Source of the DNA: Stratiolaelaps scimitus
Taxonomy: Eukaryota; Arthropoda; Arachnida; Mesostigmata; Laelapidae
Assembly (NCBI GenBank): GCA_019614645.1
Contig: JABWDB010000002.1
Coordinates: 27,517,501 to 27,581,500, forward strand
Reading direction: 5' to 3'
DNA length: 64,000 bases
This document shows positions 23,687-36,801 of this stretch, one piece after another; position 1 is the first letter of the stretch; the number at the start of each line of letters is the position of its first letter. The notes below the pieces were generated by a model. That model searched no databases, was not told the origin of the DNA, and saw only the letters and a program-made list of their open reading frames with translations. The position numbers and the translations under genes were made by a program.

Positions 23687-26600
23687 GTAGGTTAGTGATA
23701 GTGACTTATCCATCAGACCAGTTGCAACAAGGCGTGCACTACGATGAGTACATTTCGAGGTGCATGACCTAGGCGTATGTCCGAATTGTTGCGAATCTCA
23801 GGAATTGTGGGCTGCGTGTGCCAGTCACTTGTTAGAATTCACTACAACGAAGCATGTTCGGAACGTCGACCCCGTCGTTTGGATACAAATGATAATTGTG
23901 AATTGAGAGAATCATCGCCTCCTAGGATAATGTATACGGTTGTCACTCGTGGGCTGATCACTTGTGGATACATAAATACGTAGATCTCCCATTATGGAAA
24001 CCGGTTCATCGTTCAATACATGGCGATACATCATATTTGATCGGCCAAGGAACAAAGGGGCTACAGTTGGTGCCCCTTGTCTCATCTTATCTCAAGCAGC
24101 GAGGCAAGGTGGACCTGACTGTGGCAGGTAGTCTTCTCAAATAGGCGAATCAAATAATGCGATCTATCCTATCTAGCTGCCTCTGGCGTCTAAGGCTAGA
24201 ACCCTTGATGCGTGAAGACCATGACCATCCGTTGACACCTCTTTGCCTCGATGAAGCCACCTTATGCTGATTGAGGCCGTCATCGTCGTCGTCGCCGTTG
24301 TGGTTGTTCTTGTTGGTGCTGCTGCTGCTGCGGCTGCTGGGGACAGTGTCGGCCGCATATTCTTGTATCCGTTATCTTATGCAGCCTGTCGAAGATGAAC
24401 GCCCCTGGCGGCCGTCTTCTTAGTAGTCACTATAGCAGACACAAAAGACACTACTAGGTACTGCATCTGCCCTGCCTCTGACGAGCATCTTAGTGCTCGC
24501 GGTGAGCGCTCGTTTATTGGAAGCGGTGTCCTTTGTCCTCGCCACATGCGGGATTACCTAATACTTATTAAACAATATAACTGTCTAACTGCCAAGTATA
24601 ATTATGGCTGGCCTCTGAATAACCGTTGAACTTCGCTACCGAGTGATAAGTTAAGTCTACGATGGTTGTCAATGACGATTGCCATTTGTTCGTAACAGAT
24701 GACAGCAGGACAGCAGAAACGTCTATTGCCAACGACAGCTGTTACTTAGCGCATAGTATCGTAACAGTCCGAAATGTTACGTATATCCGTATACCATATA
24801 TCGGAATCATAGCGTGCTAATAGAAATGTTCTATTCGAATTGTTGCCCAATACCTGATAAGTTCAAAGATAACTTGATCGATGCGGATCATTGAGAGTGA
24901 ATGGGTGATGTCTTCACGGAAGTGGACCGCTATTCACCGATGTTCGCCTATCTGCACGATGGAACTCACCTCGCGATACACAAGCAGACAAACGAGAATT
25001 TGCCGTATGTTTATATTATTATTATTTATTGATGACGATAAACATATACATGAATAATAGATATATATATATATATGAGCTAGTCCACGAATATATAATA
25101 TCTGGTTCACTATCGTGGACGTCGATCATTATTTTTAAAAAGAAGAGAGAGAGAGAAAGAGAGATGAGAGCATTCACATAATAATACATAAGTGCACATC
25201 CGTGTGTAATACACACGGACGAACGGGCGGACGAACAGACGACATCATCATTCGTTCGTTAATAATGACGACGTTGGGACTTGCTCGGCTCAAAATCCTG
25301 CCTGTGGCTCTGCTATCAATTTGGGACCGATCACAATCAAGGAACACGAATCATAGAGGAAGTGTGCCTCAAAAGTTTCACCAACTGTCCAACTAAAATT
25401 TATCCAAATGTAGATTGTTATCTACATCAAGGATCAATGATGATCGTTGTAAGTGATTGTTCGCTTTTTATAAAAATCATCCAGAGAGGTCGTCGCGCTG
25501 CAGTCTAACAACAGGATATTCTATTGTATTCAGTTGGACAATGTACTCACAGCCAAAATGGCATATGTACTGCATTATGTACGGGGCGGGTTATCCACCG
25601 GGCGTTTTTGGAAACCTGAACCTAAGATAACCAACGTCATTTGCAAATCTTTGTCGGAATATGGAATGTGGATGTCGCTGAATGCATGCCCACACAAAAT
25701 AAAATGCACAGTTTAGTAATAAATTCAGTAAGGTAACCTTAAACTATCTGGTACACAGTCTTGCCAAGTCCAGGCTTTAAATGCTATAAGGTTCGATCTA
25801 CCAAGCGTAAATGAACCAAGGAACTAAATGGCAGTACTTGTGAATATTACCGAGCAACGAGTCACAACCCCCGCATTGACAAGTTGGACCATCTGCTAAG
25901 CCATTACAGTCCGCCCACTTTGGCCAGCTGATCCCGGACAAAGGTGCAATCGACATCAATCGAAGTTTATTTACACAATTTTCAAAGCGCCAGAGTCGGT
26001 GTGCCAGGATGTCCACGAAGTATACGGAGGTACTACATCATTCTTATGAAACACAAAAGATTCAAATTAATTCTAATATTTGAGTTGCGCATCTTTTCCT
26101 ATAGTCACAAAACGTGAGGTTACACTAAAAGCTACGTTACGAGCAGAGCCTATGTCTTCCATTGAGTTAACAATTTCCGCAATATCGTTTCACATCCCCG
26201 AGTTGATAATATTAAGCCAAGGCCCGCAGTTAGGTCACTCCGAAAAACTTTGAACAGGGTCAAAACAGATAATTGGTCCTTTACTTGGGACCTCGTTATG
26301 GTTTGCTTACACACAACCTCATGTTAATTCCACAGAGGTTGGAGAGGAGCCTTCATAAGACAGCGCCTATTTTATCCAACGGAGCCTCAACGACATCTCT
26401 ATGGAACAGCATCACGTTGTGGGCTGTTAGGTAGTCCATCTACTAAATAATTCATTGAGTTAATAAAGAGATATAAATACTGAGATGGAATTTCCTAAGA
26501 GGTGGTATACTATGGGGATAATGATATTACTAGTGTAGAATACATTCGGTGAAAAATTAGTTGATAACCAATTGGCTCCGTTCCTAATTGACGACTTACG

Positions 26601-29270
26601 ATAAAAAAAAAACATCCTTAATTAAACGTCCTTAATTAAAGGCGTAGAACAGAGATTTATCATCATTATCATCTTGTCCTTTGCGTACCATCTTGCAAGG
26701 GCTTCTTTGCACACAATTATTTGGTTTTTGGGCAAGTGGCTTAATCAATGTCAACGCTTCCATATTTCGAAGGAAATCACAACGTCCACATTCGCAGTTG
26801 AATACGCGAGGCATCTGACTGTTTCAAGGGAAACCAATGAACGTTCAACGTCAACTTGTGAAATTTCTGAGCGTCTTCACTTTTTGTACCAGCGAGGCGT
26901 AAAAACACGTTATAGCCAAAAAAAACTACAAAAACAGAAGGGAACGAAACGACATTCTGTTAGCAGCGCATACAAACGATAACATTGAACCCGCGCTATG
27001 TGACGGCATGAGACAATCAATCGCTGGCAAATCTGTGCACAAGATTCGAACAAAAGAAGATTTCTGTCTTAGTAACTCATTCATTGAAATGTCTACCTGA
27101 TAGCTTATCTTGCTGAGGACGGGGTCGACAAATAGCAATTAATCGACAAACAATAAAAAAACAACATAAAATAACACAATAAAGAATTTGTCACTTCGAG
27201 TGCCAAAGGCAAAAGGGCAGCTTCCCTACCTCGAGCAGTGCACAGATAGCTATCAATAATGCAATCATTTACATCTTCTTCTTTTTCATCATCATCTTCT
27301 TCTTCCAAAATAGCAGTCATAATCGTACGAGATGGCTGTCGATCTATGTGGGTGTGTGTGTGTGTGCTCCGGTGGATAGACAACCGAAGTGCCCTGTCTC
27401 CCGCTCAGCCAATGATGACTGATGCTGCCATAGCTATAGTAATGGGATATCGATCAAGCGGGAGCAGACGGGCAACTGTGAAGGATAAGCATTATATTGA
27501 CAAGTACAAATAACTATATAGATCGTCCTCGATTTTCTCTTGTCTTTATTTTTGCTTTGCTGCTCTTCATCACCTCCTCGTCAGCTTCATATATTATTAT
27601 TATTATTGATTGATTGAAAATGCAAGAAGAAATTGTGCCGATGAAAAAAGATGTCGGAAGCAAACCGGCATATGTCTGTCTGTCTGTGTCTATATTTGCT
27701 CGAAACGTTGGCGCTGTGGCAGCTGTTGCGTACGTGATTGAGGGCCATTCATTATTGCCTCTGCTTTTCGGTAGTATTGGCTGCTCACCGACCCGATGGT
27801 ACAGCCCTGCTTATAGCACATAGATTAGCAAATGGACAGCTGCTACCGGCAAACACGTATCCTGATCCGATCCAGTTTAGTGATTTATGAATAAATGGAA
27901 AATGGAAGGATAAGCTGATTGAGTTGAGTAGGATGGCTGCTCCGATTGACTGCTGCACAATTAATACACTCATATTGGGAAGAAGACGTGGGCTGCACCG
28001 TTTCTTGCTTCCGATTGCCATCAAATTAGCTTCTAGGTGTAGCATTTTCCTTATCGAGCACGAGCAGTTGTACGATGTGTGACCAAACTGTACTTGAATT
28101 TGCTCTGTCAGAGGCGGGGAACTAGTCCTTCTAGTAGAGCATGTTTAGGATATTAGAGGGAGTATCTGCCACGTAATCAAAGGCCCGACTATGGACCAGT
28201 TTGAGGCCGTGCAATGGTATTTGAGGAGGCCGTCTAAATAATTTGCCTACACGTGGCGAGTTCTCGCCTGGTAGTTCCCCGTCGACAGGAATGACAATGT
28301 GCTATCCGATGATCATAGCTGCCTGCAATGAAACTCTGTAATGGCTAAAAATCGATTCCTCGCTTCGAACAATGGCTGAAACTAAATCAGTGAGTTCCCC
28401 TAAGGTAAAATCGTCATTTACGAGCAAGATTATCTTCTGGAAATAGCATACATACAGCAAATGATTGGTTTATGTTCTGAGAGAAGCTTCTTTCCTCCGG
28501 ATATGTGTCGCCGGCGCCCTTCTTCTCATTCTGTCAGTATATAGCCGCTATACAGTCAACTGTGCTTTGTCTAAATCGTTGGCTCAAGCTGAATCCAGAA
28601 TCCATCGTTTGATTTAAATACACACAGCTCTTACATTGATGAAGATGATGAGGAAAACTCGGGGGTATCCAAAGTATAAACAAGGCCCATATTCTCACCT
28701 GTGTGTGTGTTATTTGTTAGTCTACAGATGTGGTTTAAGCTAGAGCAAATGCCACATTGATTTAGTTTTTCTGTCCCGTGTCGAATGTCAATGATACAAC
28801 GAGGATAATGGCAAATTTGTTGTTTATAACCAACAGAGTGGATATAATGAATATCATCATGAATCCTGCATAACCGTGTTGATCGGCCGTCTCGTCATAC
28901 ATTAAGAATTAAATCACTCGTAATTAAATCTATTACTTGTACTTACCTAAGCATAAGAGTATAGTTGAGTGTTGGCGAACAACGTTTACTGGTGGTTCAA
29001 GCGAAAAATAGCAGATGCAATCGTCGACTACTTCAATTACTATTGTTGTTAATGTCACCTCATTTAATAACGAAGGGTCCTTCGAAAGCTTTCACTTTCA
29101 CGGTCATTTGCTACTCTCAAAATAATTACCTTTTATTGAAGCAATCTATAACGGATGAATGAAAGAGTTGTAGGCTTTATTTATCTATCTTCATGTGAAT
29201 GTGTCAGCCTGTTTTGAAACTTAGACTCGAAATCGTATAGGCACATATATATATATAATATAATAATTGT
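23687..29270 (+). other. Probable start of a long first intron; no exon found
   Basis: This follows the leader donor at 23686. Short frames near 25.28-25.51 kb and 26.67-26.98 kb are unremarkable. A minus-strand consensus donor (TTAG|GTAAGT) sits at about 28946, without a convincing coding frame upstream of it. Confidence 0.3.
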
Positions 29271-29276
29271 TTTTCG

Positions 29277-29375
29277 AGATGACCCTCAGCTGTTCCCCTA
29301 TTTGACAGGCCTCAGCTCTTAACCTTTAGGTATTACTATGAGGACCTGTCTGGGCCACCTTTGCTTATTCTCTTC
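29277..29375 (-). mobile_element. 5'-truncated copy of the same SINE family
   Basis: An 89-base ungapped block (29281-29369) matches 35201-35289 at 77 of 89 positions, counted by eye. Both copies point the same way. The tRNA-like head is absent here: sequence beyond 29375 goes straight into a TA tract. The divergence of about 13% suggests old insertions. Confidence 0.7.
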
Positions 29376-29379
29376 CTTA

Positions 29380-31370
29380 CTCTTATATATATATATATAT
29401 ACATAGTACTCACGGTGAAAAACAAGCTATTTGACGAATGCAGTAGTTCATCATTGGGGATACTATTTGAAGCATGTTCAACCTTCAACAACCTTCATCT
29501 AGATCTTCATTAACGTAAACGAATTTCGTGTTACTAACTCTCGCTGCTGTTGTTAATATGTCTTAACCTTATTGGCGGACAATAAAAAACATTCATTGAT
29601 GACAGTCGTTAATGGTGCAGTGTCCTTTAATACGAAGACGACCGCAGACCGCATCAGCGTACAACTTCGATTTGCAGCCGTAAATAGGATCTCGACTGCC
29701 TGAATTGATTGCAATAGAAAAAGCCAGACAAGTCTAAGATTTCGTCGTCCATCTAAATATAATGAGTGCTCGCTGACCGTTACTCGCCTTTCGATGATAC
29801 CAGCCAGGAGTCAATTGACGCATCAAAGCTACGAACAAATGGAAAAAGTTAAAGACATAAATCGACGGCGCAGCTGCTAGACACCATTCCAATAACGGAT
29901 CTTTGACCGCTTGAAATAGTTGCTCTATTCGCACCTCTTATTCATGGCAAGGCCGTTGTTGATCGAATAAGAGAACTGAATCAACCCAAACAACGGTCGA
30001 ATAACGACCGGACACGAAATCAGCCGTTTGACAGCCGACACTCGCTTGGTTCAACAACATCATAGCGTCGTCATAAGCGTCGGCGCTGATGCTTTAGTTT
30101 GGTTTTGCAAAACACGATCGTAGAAGATTCGTTTTCTTCTTCATTTGCAACAGCAGCAGCAGCAACCGCCAACAATGACGACAATAACAACACCAGCTTC
30201 TAGTTGATTTAGTTATAACAGTGTGACTTTGTGTGTGCTAATCGAAAAAAACGGGATCCATTGTTACGACCACCAATACTGCTATTGTACTTATCTACAG
30301 TCACATTGCTCTTGTATCTTGATGCAACAACAACAACAACAACTGCTATTTCTAATATTAGTGCAACTAATCTATCAGCCGTTCTGACGATTTGTGCTGG
30401 TGTCTTGCTACTGCTATTGTTATTATTATTACTAAGGTTAGTATTAATGTAGTAGAGGGATGTCCGAAAATTTTGTTGTTTGCCTAGCTGTCCAAACTGT
30501 ATTATTGAAACATCAACAGAGGTGCTTGTAGAACCGGTCGGAGTGCGAATAAAGTATTTCTAGTATAGCCAATAACAAATAATAAAATAAACTTTCGAAA
30601 TAATCTATCACAAAATAAGATCGTTTTAAGTACCGATTAGCCCCTCGAAATCGGACAGGTTATATAATATAATACACAGTTGTAGTCCCCTAGTGCCTAA
30701 TGTGTGTGTGTGTAAAAGTGAGCGAGCGAGAGAAAGAGAGAGACGTCTTGACATAATCGTGTTCACATAACGGCGGCCATCGTTGACCAATTGATGGTGG
30801 CATGAAACATCTACGTTGGGTGATGACCTCTTCGCTTTGGTGAGAGTCCGGGTCGAAACGGTGGTCATTTGTACTCAGGACAATTTCGTCGTCGTCGTCG
30901 TCGTCGTCGATGTGCATAAAGCACACAGACACGACGTGCATTGGCTACAATAGTCGTCATCACTGATGGTGATGGTTGCGGTTGTTCTACTGGTTGTGGG
31001 GGGGGGGGGAGGGTGTGACCGTTGGCTTTCCTGACCGGATGGGCACCCAGCGGAAGACCGAGCCAAGCAAACATTTATTTTTGCGGAGGATCTGGAAGGC
31101 TGCCATTGAATGTACAGCCGCCACAACTGGTGCTGCTGCTGCCTCCATCATAGCAACAAGAGCAGCAACAACGGCAGCGGGTAAAATAATCATCATCATT
31201 AGCATTATAGTTATCATCATGTTGTTGTGATTCTGTGTCAGTGGTCGAGATTCGAGGTAACCCAACCACTCATAGCTGTTAAAATTCAATTCATTGTTGT
31301 CCATAGACACATAGATAATTACAATGATAATAACTATGTTATTGCATATATAGAGGGCGGAGGTCCTTTT
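29380..31370. other. No recognisable gene
   Basis: Contains CAA/CAG triplets near 30.15 and 30.33 kb, a CGT repeat at 30890-30910 and a G9 run near 31000. Frames open here follow these repeats. Confidence 0.45.
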
Positions 31371-31375
31371 TGGGT

Positions 31376-31545
31376 TGGGTTTATTTTTTTTAAATTAAAA
31401 ATTTATATTTGACCGTTGCGACACTCATGTCTTGAGCATTTTGTTTCACTTGCAAATGTGCAACGGTGGGGCTTGAACCCGTTACACATATTCGCGTGGC
31501 TCATATACGACCTGTGGAAAGGCTATTGCTTTTCTATGCTTTGCC
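31376..31545 (-). mobile_element. Possible second SINE with B box and A-rich tail
   Basis: A B-box-like element (GGGTTCAAGCCC on the minus strand, plus 31469-31480) is followed by an A-rich 3' stretch with an A8 run (plus 31383-31412). This order fits a pol III SINE. A convincing A box was not found 35-50 bases upstream, and the body does not match the SINE at 35.2 kb. An eroded or different family is possible. Confidence 0.3.
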
Positions 31546-31803
31546 TTGCCCAAGGTTTAGAGGCTATGACAGGTATCAGGAGCGTATTCACATGAAGTCT
31601 CCTTTACATTATTATAACTTTTATATATATTTTCCGGAAACTCACTGGGTCACCTATTGCCAAATGTTCGCATATGCAAATGACATTTATAAGCGATTAC
31701 CACATGCTCGTAGCCAGGCATCATTTTCATAGTACACATCTAAATACAATTTATTAAAGCTTTTCGTATATACATTGTCTTGTCTCTATCACTGTAGGGA
31801 GCA

Positions 31804-32004
31804 TCAGGGCTTATCAGGGCTGTGTATATATTGAGCTGAAAGTGCTTCGTGTTGGAAGCTGTCCACGGTCAGCTTCAAGCGGAGACGGCTTTGGGCTTCG
31901 AAGGTAGAAAAGTCGAAGTTGACGACGAGGTCCGAACATCGCCAACATGGTGATGGTTGCAATGCCAGCCAAAGCACAAGAGAAAGTAAAGCTAGCAACG
32001 ACAT
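31804..32004 (-). CDS. Candidate secreted ORF or first exon
   Basis: MSLLALLSLVLWLALQPSPC is a textbook-like signal peptide, followed by about 45 ordinary residues (NFDFSTFEAQSRLRLKL...). No consensus donor was found before the stop. Two upstream ATGs in another frame lie within 45 bases, which weakens it. No family is recognised. Confidence 0.17.
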   Translation of the reverse strand: MSLLALLSLVLWLALQPSPCWRCSDLVVNFDFSTFEAQSRLRLKLTVDSFQHEALSAQYIHSPDKP

Positions 32005-32009
32005 GACAT

Positions 32010-33890
32010 CAGGACGGGAAGTACGTCTGTCCGTCCAAGCGGCGCCATCCGAGTCACCAACGACAACAACAACAGCAACTTAACGACCAACAACGCTGCC
32101 GACAGCCACAATCAAACTGCCAACTAGCGACACCAGCAGCAGCAGCAACCGTAGGAATAGATATTCTTCCTGGCTGATGCTGCTGCTGTTGTCTATCATT
32201 GGTGGCGGCAATGGCACCAGCCAATCGCTCGCCGGTTCCGGCAGCGCGACAATGAAGAAGTCAAAGCAGGAGCACTAGGAGACAGAAGGGATGAGTGTGT
32301 GTGAGAGAGAGAGAGAGAGATAGGGACAATGCTGGGGCAATATCACCTGTTATCCGCTTGGCCGCCGTTTTCTCCACGTCCCCTTCCAAGTCCTCGTTAT
32401 TTCTTCGTTTCGTGGTGCTTGGATCAATGTTGATCATCCATTATTTTCAATACTTGTTCCTATACGGTTCCTATGCGGGGGGCTATGCAAGCTAAAATCT
32501 ACCTATTAGCCACCCATGAGTGAAATGCTACCGCAACGGATTCCACGTCTGCTATTGTGTATCTATGTTTTATAGATAGCGGATCTGCAAATCAGCATCA
32601 GGGTTGTCCCGTTACATTAAAACAATCGGTTACATTGGAAGCATGAGTTTACTCATGGCTGTTTAATATACACAAATATATGGTAATAATCATCAGCCTT
32701 ATTAACACCGGTTCTGCGAGGAACTATAGCAACTTAATTATAATTGATGTTAACACATTTGACATAACTAACAATATTGTATGGCATATGAGACAGAAAG
32801 AACTATTCATAATAATCATGGTTACAACAACTGCCATTACGCGAGATTTAACTAGGATGGTCAGTTGGGAGCCAGTGGCTTAGGGGCCAGCCACGGCCGT
32901 TACGGAGCTCTACTGGAGTTCTTACATAGTCAATTACGTCAAACGGCTGCCGGTATTGACGGATCGGGTCTCCGGAATTCACCACCGATCTATATATATA
33001 TATCTATATATATATAGACCTGGTAGTTGTATTAACAATAATAATAATCGACGCATTCCGACAGAAGTAGGCTATACTATAGTGTTACTGCTGCTGTTTG
33101 AAGTGCCGGTAGCGGCAATGGCTGGTCTGGGCCATCTTCATCACTACAAGTGGAGGAAGGGCAGGAGGGAGGAAGTACACGGAAGAAACGAATAAACGAG
33201 CTACTAACGAACGAAGTTGCAAAGGCGAAACGCCACGAGGAGGAGTTCGCCGGGGGCACGACCACCAATGCCCCCGATGCCACCACTACTGCGGCACCAG
33301 TTTGACGGCCGACAGCAATGATAATGGTCAAGCGGTCGAACGAATCATTCGATGTCTTTTGCACTTATAGCTCAAGTGTCAAGCTTACTCTGCGCGTTGT
33401 GGCCTCGGGGCCATTTTGCCTTTTTGTTTAGTTCGGGTTTAATTGTCGCCTCAGCAGCAGAAGCAGTAACAACAGAAAGCACATCAGCTCCACGTGCAAA
33501 AGCAACAACAAATCATTATCAGCTATCTGTAGTTAGGGTCGGCAACACTCTCAGCGTGTTGTAACAGCCAGGCACCGTGGAAAAATCTACAGCAACACCA
33601 GCAGCAAGAACAGAAGCAATTGTGTGGTCGTGTGAAAGTGCAATAATCACTTTTGTATTGTCCACGAGCATCCAGGAAGACGCTCTATCGTGAAACATGT
33701 AGAAGCTGTATGTACGAAGTCAAACGAGATGAATTCGCTGAAGAGGCAGCCATCAAGAGCGATAATAATAATAATATGTAATACGAGCGTCTGAATGATA
33801 ACGGCTGTTCGATGTAGTGCATATATATTTTCTATGCATACACTTTATAAACAGTTTAAATATAGGTAAATAGAAATATTAATGTGCAGC
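32010..33890. other. Triplet-rich, leader-like DNA without an assigned gene
   Basis: CAA and CAG triplets (32.06-32.15 and 33.45-33.62 kb) give a composition like arthropod 5' UTRs. A 70-codon ATG frame at 33352-33564 starts with a hydrophobic, signal-like segment, but no good donor follows it. Confidence 0.35.
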
Positions 33891-33892
33891 TT

Positions 33893-34345
33893 ATGTTCTT
33901 CCTCATTGCACATGCCTTTATTCGATCAATGGATATCGGCACAAAGTACCGGCGTCGTGGTCTAATCGAGGTGGCTTGTGGGACACTGGTTATGGTTAGT
34001 GACGTTATCCTACGTCTTAAAGCTGACAATATGACAAACTCTGCTTCAACTGAACACCTACAGTACGCGATTATTGGTAGAAACAATGTAGTCTTAAGCC
34101 AAGCATATGCAGGTAGATCGCTCAACCTTATCAGGCCAGCCAGATCTACAAATCGAGCAAAACTAAATTTTAATGCAATGACCACCCAAATTAAATTCAC
34201 TGCCAACGCTTCCATGCGATTTTTAGTTCTTCATTATGCAACGTCATCGAATGGATATGTTTCTCTCGTTATTTGTCAAATATGCAAAAGGTACCATTGC
34301 CACTATCACGACGACGACGATGACGACGACGATGACCGAAACTAG
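33893..34345 (+). CDS. Unrecognised ORF of 150 residues
   Basis: This is the longest ATG-started frame that is not made of simple repeats over most of its length. It begins MFFLIAHAFIRSMDIGTKYRRR and continues through 120 residues of mixed composition to CQICKRYHCHYH, then a run of Asp from a GAC/GAT microsatellite. Near the limit expected by chance for 64 kb in six frames. The opposite strand is also open for 119 codons here. No domain is seen. Confidence 0.18.
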   Translation: MFFLIAHAFIRSMDIGTKYRRRGLIEVACGTLVMVSDVILRLKADNMTNSASTEHLQYAIIGRNNVVLSQAYAGRSLNLIRPARSTNRAKLNFNAMTTQIKFTANASMRFLVLHYATSSNGYVSLVICQICKRYHCHYHDDDDDDDDDRN

Positions 34346-35194
34346 TTAACGATCGCTATCGCACGAAATAAGTGAACACAAAAAAAAATGAACAAGACGA
34401 TATAATCATCATCATAATCACAATCACCATCATTCGCCCTGGGTCGTTCACGTCATCAGCAACTCCTGCTACTGCTGCTGTCGCCGCCGCCGCCGCAGCA
34501 GCAGCAGCAACCGCTACACCACTGCTGCATAGACAGCAATGGCAAAGCCAAACCAAACGACAGCTCCACCTGTTTTCACTACGACAGTAGTCAGCGCAGC
34601 AACCGACGACGATGAGACGGCCACTTACTGCCACTGCCACTACTAGCTTACTTCTATATTATAAATACTACTACGATATACATGCTACTACTACTACTGC
34701 GAATAAGTGAAATTATTCTTGGTCGGACAGCAACAGGCGGACAAAATCATCCACATCTCTCTCTTTCGCGATTTCTCGGCTATAATAAACGATGCAACGC
34801 GATGATAATGATGATTGTCCTGATGTTGGTGGAGACGATGGATGATTATTAGTGTGATTATTAGCGCTCATTACAAGCAGAGGAGCTGCAGCGAAACGGG
34901 GACACTTTTTACACACACACACGCTTTCATACATTTTTATCGCCGTGTGACGTCATGGTCTTGTCTTGTGTTGCATCTGCGCGGATGTCCACCTATATTA
35001 TATATATATATATATATGAACTAGTGCTTTGTTACTAATTATACCTGCTCGTATAACCATTAAAAACATCCACACAGATGACAGAAGGGTATGACGGAAG
35101 CCATCTCGCCTCGTGCGATTTATTAATTTATTTATTTCAAGGCTCAATTTGTGTGTACAATCGAGCACAATAAGGCAACAACAGCAACATTTGT

Positions 35195-35432
35195 TGAGCT
35201 GACCCTCAGCTGTTCCTCTATGTAACAGGCGTCAGCAGTTAACCTTCAGGTGTTACTATGAAGACCTGTCGGGGCCACTTTCGCTTATTTTTTAATTGGT
35301 CATACTTGGCCCACTGATAAAGAAAGATGATACATCAATCCATAGATTCTCCGTGTCTAGCAAGATTTGAACCCAGAACATATGTCCCACCCATCTACCA
35401 ATTCAGGAACACACACCACTAGACCATCAATA
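35195..35432 (-). mobile_element. tRNA-derived SINE, apparently near full length
   Basis: On the minus strand there is a perfect pol III A box (TGGTCTAGTGG, plus 35416-35426) and a good B box (GGTTCAAATCT, plus 35363-35373). Their span of 64 bases is a little longer than in a tRNA. A body of about 150 bases follows, ending in a segment shared with a second locus at 29.3 kb. The element cannot fold as an intact tRNA, so it is a SINE and not a tRNA gene. The family is unknown to me. Confidence 0.65.
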
Positions 35433-36414
35433 AAACAACAAGAAGACAAGCGCCACCCCCCTTGCAATATGTTGCGCTGTGGTGCTACTGCCGTATGCAG
35501 CGAGAGAGGGAGAGAGCGAAGAAAAAGCGAGATTCATCAGCATCATCGTCTGTTTCAATTTAACCAATCTGTCAATCGTATTTAAGAGCTCGACAACTTT
35601 ATATATATATACGCTATTCAACGCACGTGGGCAGAGGTGGGTTGATGTAGAATTTGGCCTCTTGAATCGAGGGAGGGCCATCGAGGACGCGCATACAGAC
35701 AGCGAATTTTCGTTGCTAATTTGTTATTTCTGTTGCATTCCGTGAGTTTTCAATTGTAGAATACAATTCATAAACTCCGTATGTGTGCTATTACACGTTA
35801 CTAAAGCCAAGTGCTGTAAATTTAGTCAAAAATGCTATCTCTACCGGAGAGTATTGCACATAATGAGTAGATTGTTTTCTAATCCAGGATTCTCCTCTTT
35901 CATGTAGTATATCGACTCAAGTTTGCTCTGATGCCAAAACGCTTCGCTCTTCGACTCCGAATTCGCAGTGTCCAAATTGGGAATCGCCCTCGTGGTCAGC
36001 ACCAAGAGCGAACAATTCGACAGCTAGCTTAGTGACGTTTATATAATGTATTGTCGTTTGTGGTTGTAGTGGTATTTACAATAGTAATAGTAGTGGAATG
36101 GGTACACATATCGAGTATCTTTCCATATGAGTCAGAATCAGATGATTGAGTAGTGAATTAAGTAGTTACCGTCGTTGTTGTTAATGCTGCTACTGGCGTC
36201 ATACTGCAAACACTTTTGAGCACAACTCGGCGTTTGTTCGTTTGTTCCTTGTGTCTGCCGTCTGTCTAGATAAATAGATGGATACTCATACTCAACTGAT
36301 GTGTCTATGTGTGTGTGTGTTGAACAGAGCAAAAAGTCGTTGTCGGAGGAGGAGAAAAAATAGAGGAAGATATCGAACAACGAATCTGCTGGATGGTAGC
36401 ACTCAACGGTGTCA

Positions 36415-36441
36415 ATATATATATATATATATATATATATA
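36415..36441. repeat. TA microsatellite
   Basis: An uninterrupted AT run of about 26 bases. Confidence 0.9.
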
Positions 36442-36465
36442 GTAGAGGTAGTGGTGGTAGAACTA

Positions 36466-36801
36466 CTACTCGTTTGCAGCGTCAGTCATCAATGTTTCTG
36501 TCGCACTACTGGCAAAGTGCGAAACCGCAAAGCCATCGAGATGACGCCGAAACCCATAGCTAAACCCACATGTGACCGATCGTCCGCTTGAACCGCCGTA
36601 ACTGCAACAGCTAAAGTCGCCACCACCGGTTGTAGTTGTAGTAGTAATGATGATGGTGGTAGCTGATGATGGACATGTCCATATCGCCGATTCTTTGTTG
36701 AACATCTTCATCATCCTGTTGATGTCGCAGTGTTCGCACGTCGCGTGCTCGGCCGGGATCAATATTTGAATTGAATTGGCAAAGACAGCCAGAACCGCCA
36801 T
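36466..36801 (-). CDS. Unrecognised ORF of 111 residues, hydrophobic start
   Basis: MAVLAVFANSIQILIPAEHA is a moderately hydrophobic start, followed by CEHCDIN, a Thr/Ile run from a microsatellite, and a Ser/Gly/Phe-rich tail. A second frame on the same strand is also open across most of it, so coding status is doubtful. Confidence 0.13.
   Translation of the reverse strand: MAVLAVFANSIQILIPAEHATCEHCDINRMMKMFNKESAIWTCPSSATTIIITTTTTTGGGDFSCCSYGGSSGRSVTCGFSYGFRRHLDGFAVSHFASSATETLMTDAANE

Noticed and set aside
35363..35426. A tRNA gene on the minus strand
   Set aside because: A and B boxes exist, but no acceptor or anticodon stem pairs. A SINE body follows, with a related copy elsewhere.
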